From: DATFMP01 sp035266845
GTDB lineage: Bacteria; SAR324; JACQKK01
NCBI GenBank assembly: GCA_035266845.1
Contig: DATFMP010000097.1
Location: 1 to 64,000, forward strand
Direction of reading: 5' to 3'
Length of the DNA stretch: 64,000 bases
The notes below the pieces were generated by a model. The model ran no database searches. It saw only the letters and a list, made by a program, of their open reading frames with translations, and had not been told where the DNA came from. The translations under genes and the position numbers were made by a program. Below are positions 36,865-45,934 of the stretch, piece after piece. The first letter of the stretch is position 1. Each line of letters begins with the position of its first letter.

Positions 36865-38157
36865 TTAAGGGCGATTGGAGGGAGGGGCGGCCTCGGCAGC
36901 CGTCGCCACAACCAGCGCCGGTGCGGGGCCGCCTTCGTCGTCCAGCGCGGGGTTGCGCTCCGGGCCGGGGGTCAGGTTCAGGAGCAGCAGGCCCAGCAGC
37001 GGACCGGGCGCCAGCAGCCAAGCCACGTGAGCGCCCATGCCCGCGAAGAGCCGGCTCACCCATTCGATGGAGACGATGGTGATGGCGAAGCCAATGCTGT
37101 TCATCAGCGTCAGCGCCGTTCCCACGTAGCGCTGGGGACACGCCTGTGCGGCGAGTGCAGAGAACTGGGCGGAATCCGACACGACGAACACACCCCACAC
37201 GAGCAGGCCCACCCCGTAGAGCAGCGGGCTCACCTGCAACAGCAGCGGTGCCAACAGGCACATCACGCCGGAGACGGCCATGGACACCGAGGCCACCGCG
37301 CGGCTGCCCATGCGACCACTGAGCAGCCCTCCGCCGATGCAGCCCAGCGCCCCCACGCCGATCACGGCGAAGGCGCCCAGGCTGGTCCAAGCCGGGCCCT
37401 GAAGCCCTAACGGTTGCAGGGCCACGCGCACCAGCAGCGGCGTGGCCACCCAAAATGCATATAGCTCCCACATGTGGCCGAAGTATCCCAGCGCCGCGCG
37501 ACGGTAGCCGCCGATCCGGAACACCTGGTAGACCATGCGCAGCTCCAGCCGCCGCGCTGCCGCCAGATAGGGGCCGTCGCCCACCCAGGCCACCAGCAGT
37601 CCGGATACCACCGCCAGGCCGGAGGCCAGCAGGATCACGGAGCGCCAGGGCAGGCTGGCGCCCAGCCCGGCCAGCAGGAACGGCGTGGCGGTGCCGGCCG
37701 TGAGGGCGCCGATCAGCCAGCCCAGCGCGTTGCCGATGCCGCCGGAGGACCAGCTCACGACGACCTTCATGCCCACCGGGTAGATACCGGCCAGGGCCAG
37801 GCCGGTGATGAAGCGATACACCAGCGCGTCGCTGAGCCGCGTGGAGGCGTAGGCGAAGAGCACGTTCATCAGCCCCCCCACCAGTGCCGAGGCCAGAAAC
37901 ACCCGGCTGGCCGGCAGCAGGTCCGCCACGTTGGTCAGCGCGAAGATCAGCGTGCCCACGATGAACCCGAACTGCACGGCGGAAACAAGCAGGCCACCGT
38001 CCGCCGTCGTGAGGCCCCATTCGCGGATCAGCGACGGTAGCGCGGCGCTGCTGCTGAACCAGAGGGCCGTGCCCAGCAGCTCGGCCAGCACCAGCATGGG
38101 CAGGATCAGGCGGCTTGGTGTGGGAGTTGAGACCCTACGGGGAGCGGATGCGGACAT
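36865..38157 (-). CDS. MFS transporter of unknown substrate
   Basis: A 430-residue membrane protein with about twelve helices and MFS organisation. Helix 1 contains LAELLGTALWFSSSAALP, and RFITGLALAGIYPVGMKVVVSW marks the fourth to fifth helix region. It differs from the neighbouring MFS protein and belongs to another branch, so this is not a recent duplication. ATG 38157 is preferred to an upstream in-frame start at 38325. It lies upstream of the other MFS gene with 128 bases between them, which hold that gene's own promoter. Confidence 0.78.
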   Translation of the reverse strand: MSASAPRRVSTPTPSRLILPMLVLAELLGTALWFSSSAALPSLIREWGLTTADGGLLVSAVQFGFIVGTLIFALTNVADLLPASRVFLASALVGGLMNVLFAYASTRLSDALVYRFITGLALAGIYPVGMKVVVSWSSGGIGNALGWLIGALTAGTATPFLLAGLGASLPWRSVILLASGLAVVSGLLVAWVGDGPYLAAARRLELRMVYQVFRIGGYRRAALGYFGHMWELYAFWVATPLLVRVALQPLGLQGPAWTSLGAFAVIGVGALGCIGGGLLSGRMGSRAVASVSMAVSGVMCLLAPLLLQVSPLLYGVGLLVWGVFVVSDSAQFSALAAQACPQRYVGTALTLMNSIGFAITIVSIEWVSRLFAGMGAHVAWLLAPGPLLGLLLLNLTPGPERNPALDDEGGPAPALVVATAAEAAPPSNRP

Positions 38158-38396
38158 GCGACGGCCCCGACAGTGTGGGAACGGACGGAACGTTCCGGCG
38201 GTTCTACACGAGGTTGGGGGCTTCTGGCAATTGGCAGCGCCGGCCGTACCGCGAGGGTGGGGGCGAGGCTGTTGCTGCGGGGAGAAGAAATGGCGCGGGC
38301 CGCCGGCATGCTGCCACGGCATCACCGGGGCGGGGTAAGGCCGCGGTGGCTTGCCGGACGGACCCGCGCGTTCTGTCGAGCCGCAAGGGCGGCGGG

Positions 38397-39278
38397 CTAG
38401 CTTTGCCCGCTCACATCCTCGCCGGCTTCCAACTCATGGTCGCCATTGTGGTCTTCACCGAAGTCCAGCGCGCTCTTGATCATCTGCCGGAGCTGTTCCA
38501 CCGAAGTCGGCGAGGTGCTGGCATCCACCGTGACCTGATAGACGCCCGGGCTTGGCTGCGTGGTGATCTCCGTGTTGGCCAGCAGGGCGTCCAGGTTGGC
38601 CGGGCTCAGCAGCGCATCCAGGTGCAGGGCCACGATCAGATCGTTGGTCGAGCCGTCCAGCAGAACCGCGTTGGGCCCATCGATCTCGACCTGAAAGGGC
38701 ACGCTGACCGTGACGCTGTAATTGCGCACCAGCCCATCCGCGGGCGACGTGTACGATCCTGCGACCAGCAGTGACACGGGCGTCGTCGGAGCATTGGTGT
38801 CCACACCCGGCTCGGGCGTCAGCTTGAAGTCCAGTTCCTCATAGCTGCCCGCCGGCAGGAAGCTCGGCAGGCTCGTGGCCGCGCCGCCACCCACCACGTC
38901 CTGGATGGTGCCGCCGATCAGGTCCACGATGAAGTCGCCCTTGAACTCGGCCGCGTTGTCGTCGCCCGAGCTGGACCCGCCTTCTTGGCTCGTGACCGTG
39001 CTGGTATCGGTCGAGGCCGTGGCGATTGCGTGCAGCTCGATCTTGCTGACGCCGAAGCGGAACGTGTCCACGCCGACGCCATTGGCCAGCGTGGCCATGG
39101 GCATGCTGAGACCCGTGGCGCCCGTGCCGCTGGTGCCCGAAAAGCTCAGCGTGGCCGGCACGCTGCCGGAAGCGACAGTCGCGTTACCGCCACCGCAGCC
39201 GGCCAGCAGGGCAACCGCCCCGAGCAGCATTGCTCCAATAACGCCCCACCTCACGCCCCGGTGAATGTGGTGATGCAT
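38397..39278 (-). CDS. Predicted lipoprotein with a C-terminal calcium-loop-like motif
   Basis: A 293-residue protein. The signal peptide ends in LLAGC, a lipobox, and the mature protein begins with glycine-rich sequence. The body is beta-rich with many Ser/Thr/Gly. Close to the C-terminus, DHNGDHELEAGE has the DxNxDxxxxxxE spacing of an EF-hand or dockerin-type calcium loop. No family is identified with confidence. GAGAGG precedes the ATG at 39278. A strong palindrome lies about 155 bases upstream. Confidence 0.7.
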   Translation of the reverse strand: MHHHIHRGVRWGVIGAMLLGAVALLAGCGGGNATVASGSVPATLSFSGTSGTGATGLSMPMATLANGVGVDTFRFGVSKIELHAIATASTDTSTVTSQEGGSSSGDDNAAEFKGDFIVDLIGGTIQDVVGGGAATSLPSFLPAGSYEELDFKLTPEPGVDTNAPTTPVSLLVAGSYTSPADGLVRNYSVTVSVPFQVEIDGPNAVLLDGSTNDLIVALHLDALLSPANLDALLANTEITTQPSPGVYQVTVDASTSPTSVEQLRQMIKSALDFGEDHNGDHELEAGEDVSGQS

Positions 39279-39672
39279 GGTGTGAAGCCTCTCCTGTTTT
39301 GGCGCTGTATATGCCCGCCCGCCCGGGGCGTTGGTGCCTCCTCTCACAGTGGCCAAGCCGTTGTGCGCCGTCGGGGGACAGCCCCCCTTTGCCGGCCACT
39401 GTGATTCGACGCGCTGGATGCGTGTCGAATTTTGGGAAATAATTCCCAAATTTGACGCGACTGTCAAGAGGAATCTGCGGACCCTGCCTGGACGGGGGTC
39501 CGGCAGGGGGCCAGTTGGCGGCTCACTGGCCGGCGGGCGCGATTTCGCGCAGCGGTGGGCGGGAGGAGGCGTCGCGCCGTTCAGCGGAGCGGACGGCGGG
39601 TCACGAAAAGTACAAGGCCCGGCGCTCCCGCGAAGGAGGGCCAGGCCCGGTCAGGCTGCGGCAGGGTGTGGC
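39279..39672. other. Intergenic region with an operator-like palindrome
   Basis: No gene. It contains the leader of the lipoprotein gene, an AT-rich palindrome at 39431-39450 and then GC-rich sequence up to the stop of the LarA-like gene. Confidence 0.5.
39431..39450 (-). promoter_or_regulatory. Perfect AT-rich palindrome upstream of the lipoprotein gene
   Basis: TTTGGGAA-ATAA-TTCCCAAA, 8-bp arms with a 4-base spacer, in a short AT-rich island about 155 bases before the start at 39278. It looks like a binding site for a dimeric regulator; no specific family is assigned. Confidence 0.45.
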
Positions 39673-40965
39673 TCAGGCGGCGGCGAGATTGCCCTGCGCA
39701 TCGAAGCGGAAAGCGGTGGGCTGCCCGGCGGACTCCATGTTGGGATGGCGCCGCACCTCGTCCAGCATGGGCTCGGAGACGAGGATTTCGGACAGCTCCA
39801 GCGTGTTCTTGATGCGCACGATGCGCGCCTCGGCGGGCTTGACGCGAATAGCCGTCTTGACGGCCAGCTTGATGGCGTCTTCCTCGGTATTCATGATGAT
39901 CGGGATAGCGCCGCCGTCCAGATAGCAGGAGGTGATCACGTTGGCGTAGGTGGGCGCGATATCGAGCTGCTTCCAGATCTTCATCGTGATCACGTCCGCC
40001 AAGCCCAGCCCCGTGGCGTTGCCGTGGGTCTCCTCAGTGAGATCCAGCACCACCAAGCGCTTGACGTTGATGCCGTCCCAGGTAGGCATGTCGCGGTTGG
40101 GACGGCCCGTCACATTGGGGTCGAAGCCCGCGCCGCTGATGTTCTTGCCCATCTCATCGATCACCAGCACGTCGATGTCGTTGAAGAGCAGGCGCCCCAT
40201 CATGGCCTTGGACTTGGCCTGCAGGTCGGGCTCGCGCTCGAAGATGGCTTCGGCGGGGATGGCCTCGATGATTGCCGTCTCATCCTTTGCGTTTTCCACC
40301 AGGCCCATGCCGAAGAGGAAGGGCTTGCGGGCCATGATGAAGCGGGCCACCTTGGGCAGCACCTCGCCGAAGGCATCCATGCCGTGGGCATGCAGGGTGG
40401 TGGCACCCTTGATCTTGCCCATGCCGATGGTCATCATCTTCACGATCCCGCTCTCGATGGGCGCGCGGAAGTTCGTGTGCGGCTTGATGCGGTTGATCAG
40501 CACCACCCCGTCCGCCTCGGCGGCATAGCGGTCCATGTAGATCGGCGTGCCGTCATCCAGCCGCCCCAGTTCCTCGGTCTCCATGGTGGCGCGGATGGGG
40601 CAGCCCACGTGGCTCTCCGTGATGCCGTAGCCCTCCAGCACCGCGCGCTGACCCTCCGCCGTGGCGGCCCCGTGGCTGCCCATGGCCGGGAAGATGAATG
40701 GCTTGGCGCCCAGCGCCTTCAGCTCGCCGATCACCGCCTGGGCCACCGTGGCGATGTTGGCCACGCCGCGGCTGCCGCAGCCCACCGCGATGGTCATGCC
40801 GCTTTGCACCTTGTCGCGGATCGCTGCCTGGCGCATCTGCTCCTGCACGGCCCCGGCGACGTCCTCGATGCGGGTCGTCTCGAAGTTCACCTTGACGGGC
40901 ACCATGCGTGGCAGGGGCACGTCCAGCCCACCCGCCAGGTTCACCTCGATGCGGTCGCCGATCAT
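39673..40965 (-). CDS. LarA-like (lactate racemase domain, DUF2088) protein
   Basis: A 430-residue soluble protein. IAVGCGSRGVANI, MGSHGAAT, LINRIKPHTNF and MTIGMGKIKGATTLH are patterns of the LarA-like superfamily, whose characterised members use a nickel-pincer nucleotide to racemise or epimerise 2-hydroxyacids. No larB, larC or larE gene, needed to make that cofactor, is nearby, so it may act on another substrate or depend on distant genes. ATG 40965 has AGGAGA upstream and is preferred to the in-frame start at 41124. Confidence 0.65.
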   Translation of the reverse strand: MIGDRIEVNLAGGLDVPLPRMVPVKVNFETTRIEDVAGAVQEQMRQAAIRDKVQSGMTIAVGCGSRGVANIATVAQAVIGELKALGAKPFIFPAMGSHGAATAEGQRAVLEGYGITESHVGCPIRATMETEELGRLDDGTPIYMDRYAAEADGVVLINRIKPHTNFRAPIESGIVKMMTIGMGKIKGATTLHAHGMDAFGEVLPKVARFIMARKPFLFGMGLVENAKDETAIIEAIPAEAIFEREPDLQAKSKAMMGRLLFNDIDVLVIDEMGKNISGAGFDPNVTGRPNRDMPTWDGINVKRLVVLDLTEETHGNATGLGLADVITMKIWKQLDIAPTYANVITSCYLDGGAIPIIMNTEEDAIKLAVKTAIRVKPAEARIVRIKNTLELSEILVSEPMLDEVRRHPNMESAGQPTAFRFDAQGNLAAA

Positions 40966-41171
40966 GGCTGTCTCCTGAGTTCCGATGCGCGTGCGGGCCG
41001 CCCTGCCGGTGCCGACGCTCCCCGCGTCCCGGCCGGCTGCCCATGGGATGGGACTTGCCCCCAAATATGGGACGATCCGCCTCAAATGGCAACGGGGCGG
41101 CGCCGTGTCGGCCCTCCCCGCCAAGCCCTGCCGCGAGGCTCAATGCGACTTGGCCACCGACCGGCGCACTG

Positions 41172-41197
41172 GTGGCGCGGGCGTCCCCGCCCGCGCG
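41172..41197 (+). repeat. 26-base dispersed GC repeat, second copy
   Basis: Reverse complement of 297-322 with a single mismatch, made of GTGGCGCGGGCGTCCC and a GCCCGCGCG arm, and self-complementary around GGGC/GCCC. It abuts the 20-base repeat at 41208. Confidence 0.65.
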
Positions 41198-41207
41198 CGA
41201 CAGGTCC

Positions 41208-41227
41208 CATTGGCTTCGTTTCGCAAT
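41208..41227 (+). repeat. Short dispersed repeat, copy 2 of 3
   Basis: Identical to 12274-12293 except for the first base. Confidence 0.7.
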
Positions 41228-41278
41228 CCCGCATACAAGCGCCGCCTGCTGCCGGACAGCCCTGCCCCCGGCCAGGGC

Positions 41279-41298
41279 GATTGGCTCCGTTTCGCAAT
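41279..41298 (+). repeat. Short dispersed repeat, copy 3 of 3
   Basis: One substitution relative to 12274-12293, and in direct orientation with copy 2, 71 bases away. Confidence 0.65.
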
Positions 41299-41448
41299 TT
41301 TCTCCGTGCGGGCCGCAAAACCCCGCCGGCCGCGGCGTTGCAGCCCCATCAGCATAGCGCACAGGGCCGGCCAGCGCAGCGGGAGATATCGGACAATTGC
41401 GGACACAAACCTTGAGCGCTACCCCGCAGGGCCGTCTCCATCGGGGGC

Positions 41449-41468
41449 GCGGGGGCCCCGGCCCCCGC
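41449..41468 (-). terminator. Terminator-like hairpin after the Fur-family gene
   Basis: GCGGGGGCC and GGCCCCCGC arms, 62 bases beyond the stop of the minus-strand Fur-family gene. It resembles the hairpin after the MFS gene at 35380-35400; neither has a T-run. Confidence 0.45.
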
Positions 41469-41529
41469 ATGGAATTGCCTGTGCTGTTCAAGCGGTCGGG
41501 ATGCGTGAGCACCCCGTGCCGGACGGGCT

Positions 41530-41982
41530 TTAGTCCGCAGCGTCGGAGCGGCGGCACGCTCCGCACACGCCGTGGAAGATGATGTCGTAGTGGGAGATGG
41601 CGAAGTCGGAGCGCTGAGGCGCGGCCAGGTCGCCCCCGGTCAGCTCCACCTGCACGTCCTCGATGCGCCCGCAGCGGTCGCACACCAGGTGGTGGTGCGG
41701 CTCCGTGAAAGCGTCGTAGCGGGCCACCTGCTGCTCGGTGGAGACCTTGCGCAGGAAGCCTTGGCGGTGGAACAGGTCCAGCACCTTGTACACGGTGGCC
41801 AGCGAGATGGACGGCAACTCGGGCCGCACCGCCTCGTAGACCTCTTCGGGGCTGGGGTGGCGATCCGTCGCCGCCAGCACGTTGAAGATCGCCGTGCGCT
41901 GATGGGTCACCTTCAGCCCGGCGGCCCAGCAGCGCTCGGGAAAGCGCCGCATCCGTTCCTGGATTTCTGCCTGGGCCAGCAT
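41530..41982 (-). CDS. Fur-family metalloregulator (Fur/PerR/Zur type)
   Basis: A 150-residue DNA-binding repressor. The winged-helix domain includes KVTHQRTAIFNVL and SLATVYKVLDLF, the recognition helix region. The metal-sensing part has PHHHLVCDRCG and a second CxxC pair (CGAC), which form the structural zinc site. Fur, PerR and Zur cannot be told apart from these motifs. ATG 41982 with GAGAGG upstream is chosen over an in-frame start at 42021. It is divergent from thrC, with a 171-base shared promoter region; no clear Fur box is seen there. Confidence 0.88.
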   Translation of the reverse strand: MLAQAEIQERMRRFPERCWAAGLKVTHQRTAIFNVLAATDRHPSPEEVYEAVRPELPSISLATVYKVLDLFHRQGFLRKVSTEQQVARYDAFTEPHHHLVCDRCGRIEDVQVELTGGDLAAPQRSDFAISHYDIIFHGVCGACRRSDAAD

Positions 41983-42153
41983 CGTTTCGCCTCTCCCCAA
42001 TGGACCGAGGGTGTGACACAATGGGGGTCGGCTTGCAGCCCCCGTAACGGAGAAACATTATCGCATGCACTGTGAGCCTTGTCCAGCGCGGCCTTGCGCG
42101 GCCCGTCGGGGTTCGGGCAGGGTTGCGGCGCCAGGTGGATTTTCCGGAGATCG

Positions 42154-43596
42154 ATGCACTACGTGAGCACGCGCGGCCAGTGCGCGCCGCTGCCCTTCCG
42201 CGAAACGGTGATGGCCGGGCTGGCGCCCGATGGCGGACTGTTCCTGCCCGAGCGGGTGCCGGACGTGTCGGCACGGCTGGCGGACTGGCGCGAGCTGCCC
42301 TTTCGCGAGCTGTTCGCGGCCGTGGTGGCGCCGTACGTGGGCGACGAGCTGGCGCCCGGACTGCTGGCCGATCTGGTGGAGCGGGCCTATGCCACCTTCG
42401 ACCATGCGGAGGTGACGCCCGTGGTGCCGGTGGGGGACGTGTTCGTGTGCGAGCTGTTCCACGGGCCCACGCTGGCCTTCAAGGACGTGGCGCTGCAGTT
42501 CCTGGGGCACCTCTTCGAGCACTTCCTGGCGCTGTGCGAGGCGCGGCTGACGGTGCTCGGCGCCACCTCCGGCGATACGGGCAGCGCGGCCATCCACGCC
42601 CTGCGCGGGCGGCACGGCATCGAGGTGTTCATCCTTTACCCGCGGGGGCGCGTGAGCCCCATGCAGGAAAAGCAGATGGTGACCGTGCCCGATGCGAACA
42701 TCCACTGCATCGCCGTGGAGGGCAGCTTCGACGATGCCCAGGCGCTGGTGAAGGGCCTGTTCAACGACCGGGCCTTCAATGACGAGGTCTCGCTGGGGGC
42801 CGTGAACTCCATCAACTGGGCCCGCGTGATGGCCCAGATCACCTACTTCTTCTACGCCTACTTCCGCGTGCTCGATGCCTGCGAGCGCGGGTCGGCACAG
42901 GGTGGGCCGATGGCCCTGGGCGATGCGGTGCGCTTCGCCGTGCCCACGGGCAACTTTGGCCATATCTACGCGGGCGTGCTGGCCCGGCGCATGGGGCTGC
43001 CCATCGAGCGGCTGGTGCTCGCCACCAACGCCAATGCGATCCTCTCGCAACTGGTACGCACCGGCCGCTACGCCAAGGGTGACGTGCAGCAGACGCTCAG
43101 CCCCTCCATGGATATCCAGGTGGCCAGCAACTTCGAGCGCTACCTGTTCGACCTGGCCGGCGGCGATGGCGGCCAGGTGCGGCGCTGGCTGGCCGAGCTG
43201 AGCGAGCAGGGCGGCTTCGCGCTGGATGCCGCGCAGCTCGCGCAGGTGCAGCAAGACTTCACGGCGCTGGAGGTGAGCGACGCGGAGACGGTGGGCACCA
43301 TCCGCGCCGTACACGAGGCCACGGGCTACCTGCTCGATCCCCACAGCGCCATCGGCTACCGGGCCGCGCAGGCGCACCGGCAGGCGGGCCAGCCCGTCAT
43401 TGCCATGGCCACCGCGCACCCGGCCAAGTTCTCCGGCGCCATCCAGCGGGCCATCGGTCACGAGCCGCCCCTGCCGTCCGCGCTGGCCCTGCTGGCCGAC
43501 CTGCCCGCGCGCGTGAAGGTGCTGCCGGCGGAGATGGACGGGCTGCGCGGCTACATCCGCGAGACGTTGCAGGCCGCCACCCCGGTGCCGAGGTGA
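42154..43596 (+). CDS. thrC: Threonine synthase
   Basis: A 480-residue PLP enzyme converting O-phosphohomoserine to threonine. MHYVSTRGQCAPLPFRE is the typical N-terminus. The PLP lysine is in LAFKDVALQF, and GATSGDTGSAAIHAL is the phosphate-binding loop. The length matches the enteric-type enzyme. GGAGA precedes the ATG at 42154, favouring it over an in-frame start at 42079. It is followed by the thioesterase gene after a 3-base gap, suggesting one transcript with the two genes downstream. Confidence 0.95.
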   Translation: MHYVSTRGQCAPLPFRETVMAGLAPDGGLFLPERVPDVSARLADWRELPFRELFAAVVAPYVGDELAPGLLADLVERAYATFDHAEVTPVVPVGDVFVCELFHGPTLAFKDVALQFLGHLFEHFLALCEARLTVLGATSGDTGSAAIHALRGRHGIEVFILYPRGRVSPMQEKQMVTVPDANIHCIAVEGSFDDAQALVKGLFNDRAFNDEVSLGAVNSINWARVMAQITYFFYAYFRVLDACERGSAQGGPMALGDAVRFAVPTGNFGHIYAGVLARRMGLPIERLVLATNANAILSQLVRTGRYAKGDVQQTLSPSMDIQVASNFERYLFDLAGGDGGQVRRWLAELSEQGGFALDAAQLAQVQQDFTALEVSDAETVGTIRAVHEATGYLLDPHSAIGYRAAQAHRQAGQPVIAMATAHPAKFSGAIQRAIGHEPPLPSALALLADLPARVKVLPAEMDGLRGYIRETLQAATPVPR

Positions 43597-43599
43597 GCC

Positions 43600-44052
43600 G
43601 TGGAAGCCGCTAAGCTGCATGCCCTGCGCACGATCATCGAGCAGGTGATCCCCTTCAACCGCCTGCTGGGCCTGCACCTGGAGGACGCGGGCGACGGCAC
43701 CGCCCGCGGCCGCTTCGACTTCAAGGACGAACTGGTGGGCAACCCGGTCACGCGCGTGCTGCACGGCGGGGTGATCGCCGCGGTGCTGGACGTCATCGGG
43801 GCCAGCGCCGTCATGAGCACCTTCGAGGACGGCGCCTCTCTCGCCGGCATGGGCACGGTGGATATGCGGGTGGACTACCTGCGCCCGGGGGCCGGCGCAT
43901 ACTTCATCGCCACGGGGCAGGTGATGCGACCGGGGCGCATCCTCTCCGCGGCGCGCATGGAACTGTGCAACGACGCCGGCGTGCTGATCGCCATCGGCAC
44001 GGCCATCTACCGCGCCAGCCGCAAGCCGGTGCAGGCACCGCCCAACCTCTGA
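43600..44052 (+). CDS. Hotdog-fold thioesterase, PaaI/YigI-like
   Basis: A 150-residue protein starting at GTG 43600, three bases after the thrC stop. The hotdog signature LHGGVIAAVLDVIGA is present with the usual spacing to VDMRVDYLRPG. Such proteins hydrolyse acyl-CoA thioesters; the acyl group is unknown. Tight packing with thrC and the DUF971 gene indicates an operon, although no metabolic link is evident. Confidence 0.85.
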   Translation: MEAAKLHALRTIIEQVIPFNRLLGLHLEDAGDGTARGRFDFKDELVGNPVTRVLHGGVIAAVLDVIGASAVMSTFEDGASLAGMGTVDMRVDYLRPGAGAYFIATGQVMRPGRILSAARMELCNDAGVLIAIGTAIYRASRKPVQAPPNL

Positions 44053-44059
44053 GCCCGCC

Positions 44060-44413
44060 ATGGCCCTCGCCATCAACAAGCGCCGTCCCAAGGACATCGT
44101 CTACGCCGACGACCTCACCATCCACTGGCGCGACGATGTCGTGGCCCACTATCCATTCTTCTACCTGCGCGATGTGTGCCCCTGTGCCAGCTGCGTGAAC
44201 GAGCTGACGGGGGAGAAGATGCTGGACCCGAAGAAGATTGCGCCGGATGTCCACATCCGCAAGGCGGACTACGTGGGCAACTACGCGCTGCGCATCGAAT
44301 GGAGCGATGGACACGACACTGGCATCTACGCCTTCCGCTTCCTGCGCGAGCTGCTGGATATGGCGCTGGAGGGCGGCCCGGAGCCGGGCGGCCCGCACGT
44401 CAGCGCAAGTTGA
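44060..44413 (+). CDS. DUF971 / GBBH-like N-terminal domain protein
   Basis: A 117-residue protein. LTIHWRDD, YPFFYLRDVCPCASC and a YALRIEWSDGHDTGIYAF segment are the hallmarks of DUF971, which also forms the N-terminal domain of gamma-butyrobetaine hydroxylase and the C-terminal domain of some plastid Mrp/HCF101 proteins. The cysteine cluster suggests metal or Fe-S binding. It starts seven bases after the thioesterase stop. Function is unproven. Confidence 0.85.
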   Translation: MALAINKRRPKDIVYADDLTIHWRDDVVAHYPFFYLRDVCPCASCVNELTGEKMLDPKKIAPDVHIRKADYVGNYALRIEWSDGHDTGIYAFRFLRELLDMALEGGPEPGGPHVSAS

Positions 44414-44479
44414 GCGCGGCCACACGAGCGTCGCAAAACTTCGCAGGGGTGGCAGCGAACTTTTCCGCTTCCCGCAGCG

Positions 44480-44485
44480 TATAAT
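44480..44485 (+). promoter_or_regulatory. Consensus -10 element before the cNMP-binding-like gene
   Basis: A perfect TATAAT at 44480-44485, rare in this GC-rich sequence, about 93 bases before the ATG at 44578. No good -35 box is seen at the right distance. Confidence 0.4.
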
Positions 44486-44577
44486 ATTTGAATAGTGGCA
44501 TCCCCACGGATGCCAGTCGGACGTTTGCCCCCATCGCCGCCGGTGTCGACGCCTGCGGCGCACCCCTGCGGGCCCCC

Positions 44578-45933
44578 ATGAGCGTCACCACCAATTACCT
44601 CTCCAACATCCTGGGGCAGGATCCCGACGCGCTGCTGGCGCTGCGGGAGGTGCCCGCCTTTCACGAATGCTCCGGGCAGTTGCTCGAGCTGGTCTTCCGC
44701 TACGGCAGGGTGGTGGTGCTGCGCGAAGGCGAGGCCCTGACCCGCGAGGGCGAGTTCGACCAGTGGGTCTACTTCATCATCAATGGACGGCTGGAGGTGA
44801 TCGTGGGTGATTCCCACGTGGACACCATCTCCAGCTCGCTGGTGGGCGAGCGCTGCATTCTGGGCGAGCAGCGCCGCGCCACCCTGCGCGCGACCGAGCA
44901 GGGCGTCACGGCGCTGGGCGTGGACATGGCCCTGCTCGACACCCTGCGCGACCACGCCTCGGCGGTGGACGAGCCGATTTCGGTTTACCTGGAGCTGCTC
45001 TCCATCATCACCAGTGAGGTGGTGAACCGCATCGCCGAGCTGGAGTTCAACCTGCTCGACTTCACCTACAAGTACGTCGCGCACATCCGCACCGAGCGGC
45101 TCTCCGAAACCCTGCGCGACCTGGCCCACGGCGCCTACCGCGAGGAGCGCAACGCCAACTTCGCCGTGTACCGCCACCTGCTCAAGCACGATCCCGTGGC
45201 GCTCTCCCGCTGTGCCGAGCCGGACGGCTTTACGGTGGACACGCGGCAGCTCTACGCGGATGCGGCGCTGACCGGCAACCACGCGCTGCTCTACGACGTG
45301 GCCGAGGCCGTGCTGGTCGCCCGCGAGTTGGAAGCCGGGCCGGCGGGGAACGGGGGCTTCAGCGGGGCCGGTGGCGATGGCGGCAATGGCCGCGAGGTTT
45401 ACAACTACGCCGCGTTCGTCTCCCACATCGCCCGGGTGATCATGAATCAGCACGGCACCGGCGACTGGGGCGAGGCCGCCGCTCAGGCCATGGCCACCGG
45501 CATCCGCAAGCGCCTGCGGCTCAGCGAGACCCAGACGGTGGACCTGCGTGGCCTGATGCACTGGTTAATCGCGGAGTACCGCTTCACGGCGGAGGACACG
45601 ATCGACCTGCTGATGACCCTGCTCAAGGAATCCAGCGATGCCACGGCCCACATCAACGGCAACATCAAGGCCATGGTGCACGAGCTGACGCAGACGCGCT
45701 TCGCCAAGGAACTGGAGTCCGCGGCCCTGGGCCGGGGCGCAAACGTGGCGGACTACTACCACAACACGCCCGTGGAAGAGCTGATCCCCTTCTTCAGCAA
45801 GAACATCCTGGATGTCTACCTGGTGCAGCCCTACGTGGAGCGGCTCCATGCTGCCGAGGCCGGCGCCTGGGAAGGCCCCTCCTCGCAGGCCGCGGCGGAC
45901 AAGGACGGCCTGCTCAGTACCCTCTTCGATTAG
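44578..45933 (+). CDS. Cyclic-nucleotide-binding-like domain protein with a helical C-terminal region
   Basis: A 451-residue protein from ATG 44578; a TTG at 44488 would add 30 residues. Residues 15-130 resemble a cNMP-binding beta-barrel: RYGRVVVLREGEALTREGEFDQWVYFIINGRLEVIV has the expected strand-turn pattern, but the phosphate-binding cassette is not clear, so ligand binding may be lost. The remainder is helical with no DNA-binding helix-turn-helix, unlike CRP/FNR regulators, and has a glycine-rich linker (GNGGFSGAGGDGGNG). No function is assigned. The IS remnant begins directly after its stop codon, so the natural 3' end may have been affected. Confidence 0.65.
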   Translation: MSVTTNYLSNILGQDPDALLALREVPAFHECSGQLLELVFRYGRVVVLREGEALTREGEFDQWVYFIINGRLEVIVGDSHVDTISSSLVGERCILGEQRRATLRATEQGVTALGVDMALLDTLRDHASAVDEPISVYLELLSIITSEVVNRIAELEFNLLDFTYKYVAHIRTERLSETLRDLAHGAYREERNANFAVYRHLLKHDPVALSRCAEPDGFTVDTRQLYADAALTGNHALLYDVAEAVLVARELEAGPAGNGGFSGAGGDGGNGREVYNYAAFVSHIARVIMNQHGTGDWGEAAAQAMATGIRKRLRLSETQTVDLRGLMHWLIAEYRFTAEDTIDLLMTLLKESSDATAHINGNIKAMVHELTQTRFAKELESAALGRGANVADYYHNTPVEELIPFFSKNILDVYLVQPYVERLHAAEAGAWEGPSSQAAADKDGLLSTLFD

Positions 45934-45934
45934 T

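Larger units (their letters stand above)
40966..41529. other. Repeat-rich gap between the LarA-like and Fur-family genes
   Basis: No gene over 564 bases. It holds one copy of a 26-base GC repeat (41172-41197), two copies of a 20-base repeat (41208-41227 and 41279-41298) and a terminator-like hairpin (41449-41468). Confidence 0.6.
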
